A DNA stretch of 7,360 bases from Modestobacter sp. (GTDB taxonomy: Bacteria; Actinomycetota; Actinomycetes; Mycobacteriales; Geodermatophilaceae). The notes under the pieces are model-generated. The model searched no databases. It worked only from the letters and a program-made list of their open reading frames with translations, and was not told where the DNA came from. Positions 5,751 to 7,360 of this stretch are shown here, in pieces. Location of the stretch: NCBI GenBank assembly GCA_025966175.1, contig JAOPVN010000490.1:1-7360 (forward strand). Direction: 5' to 3'. Made by a program: the position numbers and the translations under genes. Position 1 is the first letter of the stretch; every line of letters begins with the position of its first letter.

Positions 5751-6677
5751 GGGGGCGGGATGACGAGGCAGCCCGGCACGCCCGTGCCCGGCTGGTACCC
5801 CGACCCGGACGGTGCACCCGGCATGGTCCGCTGGTGGGATGGCGCCACCTGGTCCGACGTGACCACCCCCGCCGGCCCGGGCGTCTCCGTCGGCCGGTCG
5901 TTCGAGTCCCCGGCTCCTCGCGAGCTGCTGCCGCCCTCGACCTGGGACGCCTGGGGGGCGCGGGACAACGGCGTCTGGGAACCGGCCCGGTCGCGGCGGT
6001 CCCGCCGCCGGCCGTTGTTCATCGGTCTGGGCGCGCTCGGCGTCGTCCTGGTGCTGGTGCTCGTCGCGATCGTGCTGGGCAGCGGGGGCGCCGGTGGGCA
6101 GGACGCCGCCGCGCCGGTGGCCGGCTCGACCAGCCAGCCCACCAGCACCTTCCCGCCGGGCACGGTGCGGATCATCGACGAGGCCGCCGGGATCTCCTAT
6201 CCGTTCCTCGGCGACGGCTGGTTCGAGTGGGACCGCGGGCCGCAGTACGAGACCACCCAGACCGCCGGGCAGTACTTCGTCACCCAGGAGGACCTGCCCG
6301 TCGGGAACGAGGTCTTCATCGCCCAGTGCACCTCCGGGCCGCTGGCCACCGGCTACGGGTACGGGGGCACGGGCACGCTGCAGTCCACGGTCACCGCGGT
6401 CGCCGACGCGGTGCGGGTCCTGCACTACCCGGCGCCCAACGAGCGCACCGTGCGTCGCGACGAGGCGATCACCGTCGACGGCGCCCAGGCCTGGGTCTAC
6501 GAGTTCGACCTGTCCTGGAAGGTCGCCGGTTACGACTCGACCGGCGAGCGGGCGGCGCTGCTGCTCATCGACGTCGGCATGCCGGCGCCCGCGTTGCTCT
6601 ACATCTCCATCCCCAACACCCACGCCGAGCTCTACGGGGCGATCGACCGCGTCCTGGACGACGTCGACGTGTTGTGA
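5715..6677 (+). CDS. DUF2510 domain single-pass membrane protein
   Basis: This protein of 320 residues has a short DUF2510 domain at about 25-50 (PGWYPDPDG then RWWDGATWSD), a proline- and tryptophan-containing linker, a basic stretch RSRRSRRRP (92-100) and one membrane helix at about 101-121. An extracytoplasmic region of about 200 residues follows. Positive-inside charge puts DUF2510 in the cytoplasm. The outer region begins with a Ser/Thr/Pro-rich spacer and then a folded part rich in aromatic residues that I do not recognise. The family is common in Actinomycetota and has no assigned activity. In-frame ATG codons at 5715, 5736 and 5760 compete; 5715 is chosen because GGGGA ends 7 bases before it, and the first two come from a tandem duplication. 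It lies 22 bases after the dipeptidase, so co-transcription is likely. Confidence 0.85.
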   Translation: MSGPGDAMSGPGGGGMTRQPGTPVPGWYPDPDGAPGMVRWWDGATWSDVTTPAGPGVSVGRSFESPAPRELLPPSTWDAWGARDNGVWEPARSRRSRRRPLFIGLGALGVVLVLVLVAIVLGSGGAGGQDAAAPVAGSTSQPTSTFPPGTVRIIDEAAGISYPFLGDGWFEWDRGPQYETTQTAGQYFVTQEDLPVGNEVFIAQCTSGPLATGYGYGGTGTLQSTVTAVADAVRVLHYPAPNERTVRRDEAITVDGAQAWVYEFDLSWKVAGYDSTGERAALLLIDVGMPAPALLYISIPNTHAELYGAIDRVLDDVDVL

Positions 6678-6684
6678 CCGGGAT

Positions 6685-6710
6685 CCGTTCCACCCGGGTG
6701 GGGGAACCGG
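6685..6710 (+). terminator. Palindromic hairpin after the DUF2510 gene
   Basis: A perfect 12-base palindrome CCACCCGGGTGG (6690-6701) is extended on both sides by CCGTT on the left and AACCGG on the right, allowing bulges. It begins eight bases after the stop codon. No T-run follows. It may end the dipeptidase-DUF2510 transcript; being about 25 bases upstream of the next -10 box, it could also be a protein-binding site for the M16 promoter. Confidence 0.35.
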
Positions 6711-6735
6711 CGCCCGGCGTGTCGCGGGACGCGGT

Positions 6736-6741
6736 TAGGGT
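6736..6741 (+). promoter_or_regulatory. -10 box for leaderless M16 peptidase transcript
   Basis: TAGGGT fits TANNNT and ends 6 bases before GTG 6748, so the transcript would start at the initiation codon. No clear -35 is visible. The nearest purine-rich run (GGGTCGGAG) overlaps the box itself. Confidence 0.5.
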
Positions 6742-6747
6742 CGGAGC

Positions 6748-7360
6748 GTGACAGCAGCTGGGGCCGACCTGACCCTGCGGCACCCGGTGGAGCGGTTCAC
6801 GCTCGACAACGGGCTGCGGGTCGTACTCGCGCCGGACCGGAGTGTCCCCGTCGTCGCCGTGAGCGTCTTCTACGACGTCGGCATGCGATCCGAGCCCCCG
6901 GGTCGCACCGGGTTCGCGCACCTCTTCGAGCACATGATGTTCCAGGGCTCCGCGCACGTCCCGAAGATGGAGCACGCCCGCCTCGTGCAGGCCGCCGGCG
7001 GCACCTTCAACGGCTCGACCCACCAGGACTACACGAACTACTTCGAGGCGCTGCCCTCCGAGGCCCTGGAGCGCGCGATCTTCCTCGAGGCCGACCGGAT
7101 GGCCGCCCCGGCGATCACCGAGGAGAACCTCCGCAACCAGATCGACGTGGTGAAGGAGGAGATCCGGGTCAACGTGCTCAACCGGCCCTACGGCGCCTTC
7201 CCCTGGTTGCAGCTGCCGTCGATCGCCTTCGAGAGCTTCGCCAACACCCACGACGGCTACGGCTCCTTCGTCGACCTGGAGTCCTCCACCGTCGAGGACG
7301 CCACGGACTTCTTCTCCCGCTACTACGCGCCGAGCAATGCGGTGCTGTGCATCGGCGGCG
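6748..7360 (+). CDS. M16 family zinc peptidase, insulinase/pitrilysin type (3' end outside window)
   Basis: The first 204 residues of an M16 peptidase are present. The inverted zinc motif HLFEH places ligands H58 and H62 with catalytic E61, and a third ligand at E138 (VVKEEIR) falls 76 residues after H62, the usual M16 distance. Other family blocks are the N-terminal LDNGLRVVLAPD (19-30), the AGGTFNGSTHQDYTNYFEALP region (83-103, with one residue beyond a usual quote) and YYAPSNAVLCIGG near the edge, where the first half-domain continues. So this is the catalytic rather than the inactive type of half. No signal peptide is seen, which suggests a cytoplasmic enzyme that degrades peptides inside a closed chamber. 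GTG 6748 is supported by the TANNNT box and by the family's usual short lead-in. In many bacteria a second, non-catalytic M16 gene or domain follows; that cannot be judged here. Confidence 0.93.
   Translation, partial: MTAAGADLTLRHPVERFTLDNGLRVVLAPDRSVPVVAVSVFYDVGMRSEPPGRTGFAHLFEHMMFQGSAHVPKMEHARLVQAAGGTFNGSTHQDYTNYFEALPSEALERAIFLEADRMAAPAITEENLRNQIDVVKEEIRVNVLNRPYGAFPWLQLPSIAFESFANTHDGYGSFVDLESSTVEDATDFFSRYYAPSNAVLCIGG

Noticed and set aside
3299..6175. 958-codon open frame on the minus strand
   Set aside because: It runs antisense through the dipeptidase and DUF2510 genes and out of frame through the hydrolase, all of which have complete active-site motifs. Its protein is a low-complexity Gly/Arg/Ala/Val mix, as expected from GC-rich shadow frames.
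5679..6623. 314-codon open frame antisense to the DUF2510 gene
   Set aside because: Shadow frame with low-complexity composition; the plus strand encodes the DUF2510 signature and a membrane helix.

Overview
The window is 7,360 bases of very GC-rich, densely coding DNA. The codons end mostly in G or C, and several genes start with GTG. Three gene starts carry a TANNNT box 6-7 bases upstream with no room for a ribosome binding site, which is the leaderless arrangement common in Actinomycetota. An AdnB-type helicase-nuclease and a DUF2510 membrane protein also point to Actinomycetota. A member of the Geodermatophilaceae or a close relative is my guess; no marker in the window proves it.

Layout, left to right. 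(1) Bases 2-1768 (+) hold the 3' part of a UvrD-like helicase with a C-terminal RecB-family nuclease, best read as adnB of the AdnAB double-strand-break resection machine. A 33-codon reading frame of unknown status overlaps its stop codon. (2) Bases 1832-3247 (-) hold a two-gene operon: a soluble cysteine-rich DUF1326 protein, then a cysteine- and methionine-rich polytopic DUF2182 membrane protein. It has its own candidate sigma-70-type promoter and a possible operator. (3) Bases 3328-4209 (-) encode an alpha/beta hydrolase with the full residue set of an epoxide hydrolase, followed by a GC-rich hairpin. (4) A 61-base divergent promoter region separates it from an M20 family dipeptidase (4271-5692, +). 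(5) Twenty-two bases later comes a DUF2510 single-pass membrane protein (5715-6677, +), whose start region is a perfect 21-base tandem duplication. (6) After a palindromic intergenic stretch, a second leaderless promoter drives an M16 (insulinase/pitrilysin type) zinc peptidase that runs off the right edge.

Most of the window looks like ordinary actinobacterial chromosome: DNA repair, peptide turnover and a detoxifying hydrolase. The part with least known function is the DUF1326-DUF2182 pair. It looks like a small metal- or thiol-handling module, lies in reverse orientation directly after adnB, and may have displaced whatever gene once followed adnB. No RNA gene, insertion sequence, CRISPR array or phage feature was seen.
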